Assembly (NCBI GenBank): GCA_009599575.1 | Contig: VWND01000001.1 | Location: forward strand, 62,001 to 126,000 | Source of the DNA: Blumeriella jaapii | Taxonomy: Eukaryota > Ascomycota > Leotiomycetes > Helotiales > Drepanopezizaceae | Length of the DNA stretch: 64,000 nucleotides | Direction of reading: 5' to 3' | In this document: positions 43,428 through 54,955 of the stretch, in pieces | Numbering within the stretch: the stretch's first letter is position 1 | Layout: the number at the start of each line of letters is the position of its first letter | Program-made: the position numbers and the translations under genes | Notes under the pieces: model-generated | Told to the model about the DNA's origin: nothing | Databases searched by the model: none | The model's input: the letters and a program-made list of their open reading frames with translations, nothing else

Positions 43428-46166
43428 AGATAAACGGCGAACAGGGATGTGTTATTCGGCGTGAAGATCTGTTTTGAGCTGGGTCAAAATAGGTATCGGT
43501 AGGTAGACGTTTGGCGTCGATTGGATGCAAGACCAGCGGATGGGTGACGACGTTCTGTTTGTCATTTTAGCGGCATGATTGAGGCGTTGGGGGGGGATAC
43601 GTAGTGCATCCATATTTTTGCATAACTAGGCGTTTGTGCATTACGATCTGATCTAAATGGAAATGATACCTAGGAATATATCTTGAGAACCGCTTCGTGG
43701 TACCAGCGTTCTCTTATTTTTTTCCCTAGGTGCAGGATTCGGAGATTAAGTAAATGACTTTTACTACTGAATTACATTGTAGGCTGGCTATCATTTCCAT
43801 AACGTCGACATTTTGTTTGGATTGAAACTGGATTGAGAAATCTACTTTGTTATGGTTCTTCGATGGGTTAATCCATGTTTGATAGTTTCCTTCGATTCGT
43901 TTGCGCTGCTACTGTACTACGGTACTGTACGGTGTTACAGTACTGGATCCTTACGGTCTCCTTGCACCTCCTCCCACCAATGTCGGTACGACGGATGGAA
44001 CTCTTTTTTTTTCTCTTTTTTTTTCTTGCAAAAGCTAAGATTGAAAGAAATGAACTGCTTGGTTGACATGTGAACGCCGGGGGGGTGGGGGTGAAGGGGG
44101 GGGTTTTCTCTTTTTTTGCGAGAAACGATAACCAGTAGGTAGGTTCGCAGTGTATAGTATCACGCCACGAATCGGAGGATCTCAGAAGCGTGGGAGTGGA
44201 GTGGATTCAGGTTGTACTGTACGAACCCAGCTGTACCGTCCTACTACCGTACAGTACCTGGGCGGCTATTCGATTGGTTTGGAAGCGCTTACAGCACAGT
44301 ACAGTGCAGTACAGTGTCTACAGTACGTATGTACAAAACAACCTCCCTCGCCTAGCTGCGAGCAAGGGGCGCCACCTGCCTTGCATGGATCCATCCCCGG
44401 CTGTCTCTGGAGGATTCGGACCTTCTTCTTCTTGTCTTGGGCATCTGCACGCGCGAAACCAACATGGCGATACAGCGAAAGAGACCAAGCCCGGAGCGTT
44501 GGGTTCAGCCTGGGCATGGAACGCGAACGAAGCCGACGATCTGTTCTTGCATGTGTCAGCCAGGGAAGAGAGGAGGAGCTGGTGATCGCGATCGACGCTT
44601 TGGATGAAGCGATTGACGAGGGGGGGCAGTGAGCCTGCCGAGGAGCTGGTTGACTATCGCCACAAACTGAGCCAGAAGGAATCTGGAAGTCGTCGTCCCT
44701 GTCCTGCTCGTGTACGAAGGCATGTTCATGGCTGAGAAGGTCAGATGAACTTGTGTCTTGGATGTATGTAGATATGGGTCGCATTGTCGTAACTGTGCAT
44801 GAAGTATACCGGCTGGAGTATATACTGTACGGGACTTACAGTACTACCCTCCTCGATGTTATGAGGTTTGTATGTACTGTAGGTTGTGATATCACGTGAC
44901 CACGCGCTCCCAATGTTCGACTTCGAGAACCCGGGCCCGGCCTCCATTGCTTCTCGCGACCACATTCACTCGACCGACACGGAACCATTCTGCGCCTGCA
45001 TAGGAGCGCCGCTGTTCTGTGGCCATCCTCGATAACCACCGTCGCTCAGCTACTGCTGTAGCCGCTTCCGACTGCGCCTCGAGAGCACACGTACAGTACC
45101 GCCAGCCCCCAGGCACGCGCGGCAACGGCATCAAGCGCCACGGCTCCAGAGGCGGTGGCGGACAGAAACACATGAATCGAATCAACATACGTGTGGAAGA
45201 AGGCACAGTGTTGCAAGAGCCGCCAGCGCGAGACGCGGAGCAAACCACCATTGAATCAGCGCAAGGGACGCAACACCTCTGCTCGTCGATCCTCCATGAG
45301 TCGACCAGCAGGCTGAGCTCGACTTGACGTCCGTCTCACGCATCGCGAGAGAGACCAGACAGGCCGTCACCATCGCCACATGCTGGACGGTACGGTGCCG
45401 TCCCTCTCGATTCATCGTCGACAACGGACGAAGAGCGACCGCAGCTCGCAGGCCATCCACCGCGCAGATGCCCTGACTCGTCGAAGGGGGCCCTGGTGGA
45501 GTTCTATAAATACACCTCCCGCAGACCACGGACGGTGCTGTGGTACAGTACAGAACAGTCCATACAGCACAGCACATTCTCCAACTTAGCTGCCCCCTAA
45601 GTGCTGGCCACTTACATATTCTGGGGCCGCCCCTGGGCCCAGAGATGCCGCTCTGTCGATCCTGCACTGCGAGTGGTTACGGGCCCGGCGAACCCCATTT
45701 CAATTAGCGAAGCGGCAGTCAGGGGTTCCCCGAGACACCAAGTGTAACCCGTCCGCTACATGGTACTTACAGTTCTGTCTGCCCTCGCTGTCCTCCCTCC
45801 AGCGAGCTCTCCCCTCGTCCCTCGACATCTCCGCCAGCGCCCCCTCACCAACAACAACAACAGCGCGTCGTCCAATCCCCAGCAGACCCAAATCGTCTCC
45901 TTCGCAGCAACGGGTTTGGCGGCAATCGCAACGCGAGGGGAGACAAGAATACTGCGGCGGCCATCTTCATACAAAACCAAACCGCCGATCCAGATAAAAA
46001 TGCCTGTGAGTGGTTGTTTCAACTTTCAATCGCCTGGCGCCTCGGATCTGCTTGACCCTCCTTGAACACTAAAGAGCCTCTCGACTCCTCGTCAGCCGCA
46101 AAAAAGAGCATCCATCTGCCTTCTTGTTTTCGAAGTTCCTCTGGTAGAAACTGTATACTAACAATC
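43428..46166. other. Intergenic with TA arrays, upstream region of syntaxin gene
   Basis: No recognised gene; small frames at 44150-44632 and 45000-45330 have no domains. TA-footprint-like clusters lie at 43908-43945, 44213-44250, 44290-44335 and 44824-44882. TATAAATA near 45507 could be a core promoter, but its transcript is unknown. CCCTCACCAACAACAACAAC-type repeats lie near 45850. Confidence 0.5.
44213..44335. repeat. Cluster of TA-footprint-like motifs
   Basis: TACTGTACG, CTACCGTACAGTACC, GCACAGTACAGTGCAGTACA and TACAGTACGTATGTACA occur within about 120 bp. CAG and CTG spacers predominate. Confidence 0.6.
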
Positions 46167-47629
46167 ATGGCACAGTACGGCGGGTTAGTCCTCCTTTCAC
46201 CCTCGCATGCTGGCGAGGGACGGCCGCGTGGCGATGCGACCGAGTCTCAGCACGGAGCATCGTGCCCCCCTCGATAGAGAAGACATGCTGAGATTGGTGG
46301 CTACACAGATACGGACAACAGGGTGCCAACCCTTACGACCAGAGAGGCAACGGTGCACAATTCCAGCAGAACTCCTACGGACAGCCGTCAGCACAGTATG
46401 GCCAGCCAACCATGGGACGAGATGACTATGGAGGTCAGGGCAGCCTTCTCACACGAAATTCAGACGTGCGCCATGCTAACGTTCTACTTGCAGGCCAGAA
46501 CGTCGAAATGGAGCCCCTCGCGCAGAATGGCTCCCAATTCGGCCAAGGCTCAGACCCAAACGCAATCCTCAATGCCTGCCGCGATGTCGATAGAGGCATG
46601 CAGGAGATCAAAGCGGCCATGGGCAGATTGGACTCGATACAAAAGAGCATTCTCAATATGACAAACTCGCAAAACGGAACTTCAAGTGATTCGAGCAAGC
46701 AGCTGGACTTCGCCACATCTGAGATTATGGCCATGTTCCGCGACCTGACTGGCCAGGTTAAGAACATCAAGCAAAAGCCCGAATCTGGATCTCCACGCAA
46801 CGCTCCTCAAGTTCGACTGTGTGATAAGAAGCTCAAAGAAATCAAAGAAGAGTACCAAGTGATGGAGGCTGGGTACACGCGGAAGCTGAGGGATCAGGCC
46901 GCACGCCAGTATCGAATTGTCAACCCTAATGCTACCGAGCAAGAAATCTCCGCGGCTATCGACAACAACACGGACAAACCGATCTTCTCGCAAGCATTGA
47001 TGCAAAGCGATCGACGCGGCGAGTCTCAATCCGCTCTAAGGGAGGTCACATCGCGCCATCAGGAAATCCAGAGGATCGTGCAACAGATGGAGGAGCTCGC
47101 CACGATGTTCAATGACATGGACAATTTGGTTGTACAACAAGAGGCGGCCGTTGTCGCTATCGAGATGAAGGGCGAAGAGGTCGTTGAAAACCTCGACAAA
47201 GGAAACGAGCAAATTGGAACCGCCATCCAGAGCGCCCGCAACACAAGGAAGTGGAAGTGGTGGTGCCTGGGCATCAGTGGTACGTTACACCAATGCGCCT
47301 CCCTCTGGCATTTCTTTTGCCACTTGGTGCCGATCAAAAAGAGTGATTTCGGGTCTCTGCTAACCTACTTATTTCCAGTCCTGATTGTGATCATCATCGT
47401 TATCATAGTTCTCATCTACAAATTCGTCATTCAGAACAATAACAGCACCACTACCAACAACAACACTACCACTGCACCCTCCAAGCGCTTCGTCCTCACC
47501 GACATCCTCCCCGCATCCAAGCTCACTCTTAGCCGTCGCATTGTCATCCCGGGCGGAGCTTGGCCGCCGCCGCCGCCTTCCAAAGCTGTCGTCCCGATGT
47601 CGAGGAAGTTCCGTCGCTTCGCTGCGTAA
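46167..47629 (+). CDS. Plasma-membrane syntaxin (Qa-SNARE), Sso1/2-like (392 aa)
   Basis: Four exons: 46167-46183, 46309-46433, 46494-47279 and 47379-47629. Introns are 125, 60 and 99 nt; the last two have TGCTAAC-type branch points, are multiples of three and have no stop. The Gly/Gln/Tyr-rich start (MAQYGGYGQQGANPYDQ) leads to a syntaxin N-terminal helical domain (DRGMQEIKAAMGRLDSIQKS...). The SNARE helix follows (QEIQRIVQQMEELATMFND...VVQQEAAVVAIEMKGEEV), then RKWKWWCLGI and a membrane anchor VLIVIIIVIIVLIYKFVI. It should act at the plasma membrane in exocytosis with SNAP-25-like and synaptobrevin partners. Oddly, about 64 residues follow the anchor (NNNSTTTNNNTTT..., then a Pro/Arg-rich end), whereas syntaxins usually end there. 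Confidence 0.9.
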
Positions 47630-48362
47630 ACTCTTTTCCCTTTTTCATATGTAATATCATTGGGAGAAGGGTGGGGCACACCTTGTATATTGGGAAGAGG
47701 GTGCTGGGCACAGAGACGTATACATTGTCGCTTTCCTTTACTGCTAGACCTTGTCATTTGGCGTCAGACCAAGCCTGTCCGTCCGATGGAATTGTGAGCA
47801 TTTAAAGGCGTTTTTTCTCGCGTTTTTGTCTCCTTTGTCCCGACACCTCCGTCTCGAGTACGCTGTGGGCTCTGCAGTTCTCCCTTGGCTTCTTTTTTTT
47901 GCTTGTCTCTGTACAATAAATGGAGGGCGGTGGAGAGGAGGAAAGAAGCACGGAGAAGGGAAGGAAAAGGAAATCCGTGGCCGTGGGAGTAGATGCATTC
48001 TCTCTCCCTCACTCGCTTCACACGGTGGTCTCCTTCATCATGTCCTTTCTTAACCGTGTAGAGAGGCGGGGGCGGCGGGTAGTTGAAGGCTCGAATGGGC
48101 GCATTCTTTTCTGAGATTGCTGCTGGGTTGGAGGAGGAGGAGGAGGAGGAGGAGGAGGAGAGGGAGGTGTGGGGAGGGAAAAGGTAGAACGGCTGGGCCC
48201 TTGTCAAACAAGATAGGAACGTTTAATGCATGCTGTTTTTGTCTTCTCGATTTCGCCCTCTCCCCTTGATTCGGAACTTGGTGTAGAGGCTACTCTTGTC
48301 GCGTTTCCGCCATCAGCAGCGACCCTGGTGATCTGGGGATCGAGGGTGTGGCGTACTGTATG
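47630..48362. other. Syntaxin 3' flank
   Basis: No gene is seen. A (GAG)n run lies at about 48133-48162. A TACTGTATGTACAGTG motif directly abuts the transposon relic at 48365. Confidence 0.5.
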
Positions 48363-48364
48363 TA

Positions 48365-48956
48365 CAGTGGGTGGACACATGAATGTGCGCGTCAGTAAAT
48401 AATCGTTATCCCAACAAAATTCTTCTACTTTTACAACTTTATAACTCCACCATTAACTCATCGATTTTAAATACAAATAGCTTAAATTGAAGCTGAAAAT
48501 CGAAAGAATATTCGATTTCAACCAGTATTTAGTATACCACCCATTCGCAGCCTTAACAGCGTTTATCCTCTTTTGCATCCCCTTCGCTAGTTTGTTTAAC
48601 AACTGATCTTTCGGAAGCTTTAACGCTTTTTACGTAGCTTTTATCAAAAACCGTTGTATTACATTTTTTTTTAATAACTATTAGCTTTGATCTAAATTTA
48701 AAATTTTTTGTTTTGAGCATTTCTTAAAGATTTTCGATCGGGTTAAAATCCGGTAAAAAAAGCATTAATTTCAGACTTATATTACGAAACCATAACTAAA
48801 TAAAAAGTGCTTTATAAATTAAAGCATTATCTTACATATAAATGCTATCGTCGTAAAAGATCGTAAAAAAGAATTTGTTAAAAACGTCGAGAAATATGGC
48901 GGTTGTAATAAGTAACGGTCCGATTCACACGCGCACATTCATATGTCCACGTACTG
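48365..48956 (-). mobile_element. Tc1/mariner relic B, 592 bp, with terminal inverted repeats
   Basis: The left end (48365) starts CAGTGGGTGGACACATGAAT; the right end on the minus strand (from 48956) starts CAGTACGTGGACATATGAAT. The 28-bp ends match at 25 positions and are flanked by TA at 48363-48364 and 48957-48958, the target duplication of this superfamily. Inside, the minus strand encodes the C-terminal third of a transposase: a catalytic-Asp segment (M-stop-DNALIYKA), the DDE/D block PDFNPIENL-stop-EMLK, and a terminal INAVKAANGWYTKYW. Stops sit at expected Gln and Trp positions and the interior is AT-rich, as after RIP. The 5' two-thirds are missing, so it is an internally deleted, dead copy. 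Confidence 0.85.
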
Positions 48957-48958
48957 TA

Positions 48959-49384
48959 TGTAGACAAGGATTGAAAATGGGGGAGGGGAAGGAAGGAGGT
49001 GTTGGGCTTCTTGTTTGTTTATTGCGGTGGTGTTTTTTTTCTTTCTTTTTTTTTTCTTTTTTTCCTCTCTCTCTCTCTCTCTCGTTTTCTGTACTTGCTA
49101 GGCAAAGGAGGAGTGCGTGAGAGGTGCGAAGCTGGCCTGAGGGCGAAGCAGCAGCACCACCGAGGGAGAGGAGAGGAGAGGAGAGGAGAGGAGAGACAAC
49201 AAGTAATAAATGCTAGTGCGGCCGGTATTTGATTCCTGGCGCCCAACTGCCTTCGCCGAGCCGGGAACAGATCACATAGATACTATAGTAAACAGATAAA
49301 TGTCTTTCGTGCCGCCTAACGACTTATCATCTCAGGTCCCACGTCACCATACACACCGAAGTTCCATTCACATCGATACACCAA
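48959..49384. other. Intergenic with CT-rich and GAGAG repeats
   Basis: CTTTTT and (CT)n tracts lie at 49036-49085 and a (GAGAG)n repeat at 49163-49195. No gene is seen. Confidence 0.5.
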
Positions 49385-50438
49385 TCACACCTCCCCCTCC
49401 GCTCCTCCCAAACTCTCCCGACTCCCCAGCCGGACGATCCTCCTCAAGACGCCCATCTTGCGATCGAAGCCTTCGAGCAGGGCCTGCATCTCCTCATCAC
49501 CAATACCTCCCCTCTCCACCCCCGATCCCAGCCCCAACCCCAACCCCAACCCCTCTCCCGATCCAGCTCCGCCCTCCTCTCCACCTCCTTGCCTTTCCCC
49601 TTACTCCCACTGCTACTCCCCCCCCACCCCCCCCACCATGCTCTGTGTGACCGATGCCTGTCCCCTCAATCCGCAGCATCAAGCCTCCCACAGCGGCATT
49701 CCCACCCTCGCCCTCGTCGCCCCCATCCCAGGTAGGCGCCTTGCCAATCTCCGCGCTCAGCACGGCCCAGCTGGGTGACAGGCTCACGACCTTGGTCACC
49801 GCATCCCCGGCGGCATTGACATCGACGATGATGACCCTCTCTTCCCTCGTCGCCTCTCTCGGTCGCGAGCGTTCCAGCTCGACGGCTTCCTCGGGCCGTG
49901 TCGTAGGTGGGACGTGAGTCTCCATGCTCCGCACCAGCGCGGCTGTCAACACCTCACTATCCTCGTCGTCTTCGAATATGTAGTGCACGCGCGCTGGGTG
50001 GTGCGTGCTCTTCTCATCCTTCCCCTCCGCTCCAGCTCCGGCAAAACTCACATCGTTAACGAGAGTGAAGAAGGGTGTGAAGTCAGGCCTCTCCCTCTCT
50101 TTCTCTCTGGATGATGACTCGACGCCGTCCTTGCCGCTTGCTGCTGCCGGCGAGATGGCTGTGTTCTGGGACTTGGAAGGCGAGGCTGTAGATGTGCGGG
50201 CGTCTGAGGCTTGTGTTTGTGTTGGTGTGACGGTGGGATGTTCAAGAGGGGGAGGCGGCATGGCTTTCGACACCGCTTGCTCTCTCTTCTCAAGACCAGG
50301 AAGACTCGCCCCCAGGGCTTCGTTTCCTGCGGGCCCTTGCGTGGGAATAGAGGACCTAGCGGTATCTGGATTCGCGGTCGAGGCGTCCGGCGGATCTGTG
50401 CCAGGTGTCGGGGTTGCTATCGATGCTTGGGGAGACAT
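49385..50438 (-). CDS. Conserved fungal hypothetical protein (about 320 aa)
   Basis: The ATG is at 50438. The N-terminal 110 residues are Ser/Thr/Pro-rich and probably disordered. The recognisable core is PDFTPFFTLVNDVSF, then HHPARVHYIFEDDEDSEVLTAALVRSM, then RVIIVDVNAAGDAVTKVVSLSPSWAVLSAEIGKAPTWDG and GGLMLRIEGTG. I recall this layout from many uncharacterised ascomycete proteins. Unspliced, the frame ends at 49497 in a Gly/Arg run. A better end comes from an intron 49604-49514 (GTAAGG...GTGGAG), whose second exon 49513-49385 encodes DEEMQALLEGFDRKMGVLRR. That intron lacks a clear branch point, and the G-rich tracts make indels possible, so the C-terminus is uncertain. No signal peptide or membrane span. 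Confidence 0.6.
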
Positions 50439-52670
50439 AATTTGCGAGGTCGTGAGGTTGCGCTGGTAAGAGTACTGTATCGCACTAGCCGGAGCACGAC
50501 GATTTGAGAGTGGCGGTATAGTTGGGTCGAGGTCTGCAATACCAGATTGCTATAGGTGAATTGGGGTTGAAGACGGGTGAGGTATTGAGTGATGAACAAA
50601 CGACTTTGGACGTGGAAACTCACGAGGCTAGGCCGGGCTGGGCCCATTTCATGCAGGAAGATAAGTCGATCGGGGCTCGGCAATCTTATCTTAGCGTTGT
50701 TGACTTTTCGGCTTTCTTGCCAAGACCAAGCTCTCATGCTCGACTTCCTACTGTATGTACATTTCATTACCTCGAACCCTCAACTTCCGGAAACCACTTG
50801 CGTGAGAGGTTGTCAGCTTGCAAAATCTGGCTGCAGCCTAGCAGAACCAGTTCCAAATCGTACAAACTTCAAATCTTGAATCTTAATCGTACGCTCGGTG
50901 GAATCGTTCTTCGTCTTTTCATTTACTATGATTTTGATTTGGTCTGCTCTGCTGACCATCAACCACTTTGTGGTACGAGTATCTTTCACACGAGACCAGC
51001 TTCTCGGCGACTTGCTACTTTCTGCGGCTTTATACTGCCATTCTTCCTTGTTTCGGCTTTCTTGTATTTGCACTAGGGCTTTTTCATGCGACATACATGC
51101 AAGCGAACATGAACAATCTGTAGTTATTTAATAGAAGCATGATTTGAATACACACATACTAAGCCTTCAATCCTTCCAGGAGGTTCAGAGAATGGGCTTT
51201 AAGTATAGTCTAGCCAAACGAAATGGATACCTATTATCATTGCCTACAAATTATCCATTAATTCAAAAACGTATTTGCTCGAACATTTTATGTATATCTA
51301 CGAGCTACTCATATGTCTATGCATATCTACAAGCTACCGAAGCCTAATTCACAAGCAACCAGAGACATATCAGAGTCATAATCTCACTCACAAGTTGCAA
51401 TTTCTTACAACCAACAAGCTTTTTTAAACACACTACCCCGCTTTTTTTTTTTCATTTCAACTTCACCCAACCCAACACAAAATCGGTGCTTGCTCGCCGT
51501 CCTGCTCACACAGCCGCCTATCGCTGATGCAAAAACCCAAGATCCTCGAGTTTCGAGGCCCTGCTCTCACGCAGCATCTCCAGTCATGCCATCATCTACC
51601 AGCCTGCCGCACACTAAGCGCCGTCATTTGCGTGGTCATTCAGCCACGAGATCACTGGCCTACACCATTCGATCTCCCTTCCTGCTTGTATGGAATCCCC
51701 AGCTACACGCTACAAGCTCTCAATGGCGGACATGCCGAGCCGGCTTCGGTGCGTCTTTGGCAGTTTGGCTTTCACCTATCGTCTGAGTAGGCAGTTAGCA
51801 AACAAAGTCTGCTGGATCGCCTTGTACAGCTGTGGTTTTAATTCCCGGAGGGTACAACTCAACGAACGCTACTTGCATTATATCTCGATTTAAACCAATT
51901 TCCGCGCAGATATTGGATGGGGAGGGGGGGGGGGGTGGGCCACGACTTTGCTGACGTGAAGTAGCGACTTAGTCAGTACGCCAAAAAGGCGGATCTTGAG
52001 CTGGAAGTTCCAGGCTACAAGTACGTAGTCTGTAAAGGCAGGTGTGCGAATGGAGAGTTGTCTCTTGGTCTGCCTGTCCTTTTCCGCTATGTTATGATGG
52101 TCGCTTCAGCTATTATGGAAAAGCTCAGCTATTATGGAAAAAAAAATCTTACATAGTAGAATAGCGAACAGACTTCCAATCTGTTCTGATACCTTTTGGG
52201 CTTAATCGGCCTAGTTGTGAAAGCTATGTATCCTACTAGCAGTAGGTTGAGTCACACACAGTACAATACATACCTGGTCGTCACACGCTACTCATCCGCT
52301 TGCCGAGCTATGGATTTACCTCTTCGATATGTCCGAACCAAGCAGCAATCTATCCCCACTATTAGCCTACATGTGCAGTACTGACTGTTGGTATGCTAAG
52401 GGTGGTCGATATATTCGCCATGACATAAATTGAGATTGAAAGCACCCAGGAAGCGAAATGCGGCAAATGTGCTTGCCTGCTCACCTTATCCTTCAATCTA
52501 TTTTGGCTTCCATACCTATGAAACAGACATGCCTACAGTACGTGCAGTCCGTACCCAACAACCACCCACCCACTCATCCACCCACCTACCTACCTACCTA
52601 GCCGTCTAGTTTGCCACCTATCCGTCGGGTACGTAGGTCTGTAGTCTACTGATTCCTCCCTTCCTTCCTA
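50439..52670. other. Long gene-free region
   Basis: Several short frames were inspected; none shows a domain, signal peptide or plausible splicing pattern. One G run lies at 51921-51936, and there are repeated TCAGCTATTATGGAAA motifs near 52107-52141. Confidence 0.5.
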
Positions 52671-52679
52671 CTTACCTTC

Positions 52680-53060
52680 TATTTTCTCTATTTTCTATTT
52701 CTCTATTTCTCTATTTCTCTATTTCTCTATTTCTCTATTCTATTTCTCTATTTCTCTATTTCTCTATTTCTCTATTTCTCTATTTCTCTATTTCTCTATT
52801 TTTTCTCTATTTCTCTATTTCTCTATTTCTCTATTTCTCTATTTCTCTATTTTCTATTCTCTATTTCTCTATTTCTCTATTTTTCTCTATTTCTCTATTT
52901 CTCTATTTCTCTCTATTTCTCTATTTCTCTCTATTTCTCTATTCTCTATTTCTCTATTTCTCTATTTCTCTATTTCTCTATTTCTCTATTTCTCTATTTC
53001 TCTATTTCTCTATTTCTCTATTTTCTCTATTTCTCTATTTCTCTATTTCTCTATTTCTCT
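52680..53060 (+). repeat. Octanucleotide minisatellite (CTATTTCT)n
   Basis: About 380 bp of near-perfect 8-bp units, interrupted by a few one- to four-base slips (TTTTCTCTA, TCTATTC). Confidence 0.95.
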
Positions 53061-53068
53061 ACTCATCA

Positions 53069-53178
53069 ACCCACCAACTCACCAACTCACCAACTCACCA
53101 ACTCACCAACTCACCAACTCACCAACTCACCAACTCACCAACTCACCAACTCACCAACTCACCAACTCACCAACTCAC
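53069..53178 (+). repeat. Octanucleotide minisatellite (ACCAACTC)n
   Basis: About 13 perfect 8-bp units lie directly after the CTATTTCT array. Irregular ACTCACTC/CACCCA repeats follow to about 53275. Confidence 0.95.
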
Positions 53179-53447
53179 ACACAGTACATACAGCATCCAC
53201 AATTTTCACTCACTCACCCACCCACTCACTCACTCACCCATCCTCTCACTCACCCAATCATCCACCCACTCACCACGACATAAAAAGAGGAACACGCGTC
53301 CCCGCTCCTAAAGGGCGATCGTCGTCGTCATCGTCGTCGTCGATCATTCGCCGCTGGTTTGCACTCGCTCTTATTCAGTCCGATGCCCGTTCGCACCCCA
53401 CCCATACCGACCAGATGTCACCCCCTCCCCCTCATCTCCCAAAAAAG

Positions 53448-53449
<2 letters not shown>

Positions 53450-53478
<29 letters not shown>
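53450..53478 (+). repeat. 29-base poly(C) tract
   Basis: Twenty-nine consecutive C bases, followed by T and four more C. The tract could form i-motif or, on the other strand, G-quadruplex structure. Its length is likely to vary and its reading is prone to sequencing error. Confidence 0.95.
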
Positions 53479-53481
<3 letters not shown>

Positions 53482-53841
53482 CCCAAAAATTTCCCTTCCA
53501 GAATCTGATTTTTGATTTTCATATTGTATATATATACATACATACCTATACCCAAATACATATACATACCCATCCATGTATACATACCCATACACACACC
53601 CACACCCATATACATACCCACAGATATACCCATTCACACATATTCATATACAAATATAGAAATTTGAATATAAATAAATATAAACACAAAACCATTACGC
53701 GGTCTCCAGTCGGCCTTTTTTTTTCTTTCCTATTCCTTATCCTGTTCTGCATTCGTTTTTATTTTTCTTTTTCTTTTTCTTTTCCCCTTTTCTGTTCTGC
53801 ATTCGTTTTTATTTTTTATTTTTCCAAATTCAATAAAGCAA

Positions 53842-53935
53842 TGCTGATGTACTGATGTACTGATGTGCTGATGTACTGATGTACTGATGTACTGATGTAC
53901 TGATATACTGATGTACTGATGTACTGATGTACTTG
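53842..53935 (+). repeat. Octanucleotide minisatellite (ACTGATGT)n
   Basis: About twelve 8-bp units with two point variants (GTGCTGAT, ATACTGAT). It is the third octanucleotide array within 1.3 kb. Confidence 0.95.
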
Positions 53936-54955
53936 ATGCTTTATGGTTTACACTACATCCTGGACTATATATATATTTTACATTTGATACTGTATGCTAT
54001 ATGCTTTATACTTTATGCTTTATGTTTTTTATTTTATACTTTATATTTGCTACTATATACTTTTTACTAAATATTTAATACTTAGGTATATACTTAAATA
54101 CACATATACACACCCACCCCCCACTCCCCACTCTCCACTCCCCATCACCCAATTCCTATCTTCTCAAGAAACACATTCAAAATCCCCCCTTTTTTTTCCT
54201 TTCCTTCCTGTATCCAAACAGCCCCTTTCAGCTTCTCACCGACTCCACTCCCAATCCCTTCTTTTCAATTTCCTTTCTTTCTCATCTCCAGCCTTTTTGA
54301 TCTCCACCGATCGTACCATCTGTGGTCCATCGCCCTCTTTTCCATTGTGAATACCCATCCAGGCAAAAACAAATGTGCCCTTCCAACACTTCTCTTCTCG
54401 CCACCCATCACAAATCGTCCATGCCACACTCAACCCATCCATCCAAAAACAACTCGTTCCCGCTCGCCACTCAAACCCTTATGCAATCCCAAGTCGAATC
54501 CCAATCCCAATTCCCCGTCGAAAGATCCCCGTACCCAAAACGCTCTTTGCCAAGTTCGAAAACCCCATCCAGAGTCAAAAATCCCTTTCCCACTCTCGAA
54601 CCCCGGTTCCAATTTCGACTTCCAAAACCCCCGTATGTACAGTATAACACCCTCTTCCGTCGAAATTACACTGCGCAAGCATGCATACATCTAGCCGCGT
54701 AACATGAAAAACGCTGACTTGACCGCTAAAGATCTCGCTTGCAATGCTATGAGAAAACAAACAGCCCATAGCCAAAGGCCCGAAGACCACCGAGAGCCAT
54801 GCATCGATGCAGCCTGATACCCATCTGCCAGCAGCAACCATTTTTTTGCCCAGCCATCCAGTCATCTCATCTGAATCGTACCCAGAAGCCAGATAAGTTG
54901 AAACCCATCCGGCCTGACAAGCAATGCAATCCTCGCCTCGCAAGACGAGAACAGA

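Larger units (their letters stand above)
53179..54955. other. Low-complexity intergenic region
   Basis: No gene is supported. It contains ATACAY/CCCATA-type repeats (53520-53640), an AT-rich ATGCTTTATACTTTATG-like stretch (53985-54090) and a pyrimidine-rich stretch up to the 3' end of the aspartic protease gene. Confidence 0.5.

Noticed and set aside
28894..47629. Five stop-free, multiple-of-three introns (transporter 54 nt; kinase 48 and 57 nt; syntaxin 60 and 99 nt) as a regulated-retention system
   Set aside because: Of about 30 introns modelled, 11 or so are multiples of three, and short ones lack stops by chance fairly often; only the kinase case at the catalytic His is specific enough to report.
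52680..53178. Possible CRISPR-like repeat array
   Set aside because: Units are 8 bp and contiguous with no unique spacers, in a eukaryotic context.
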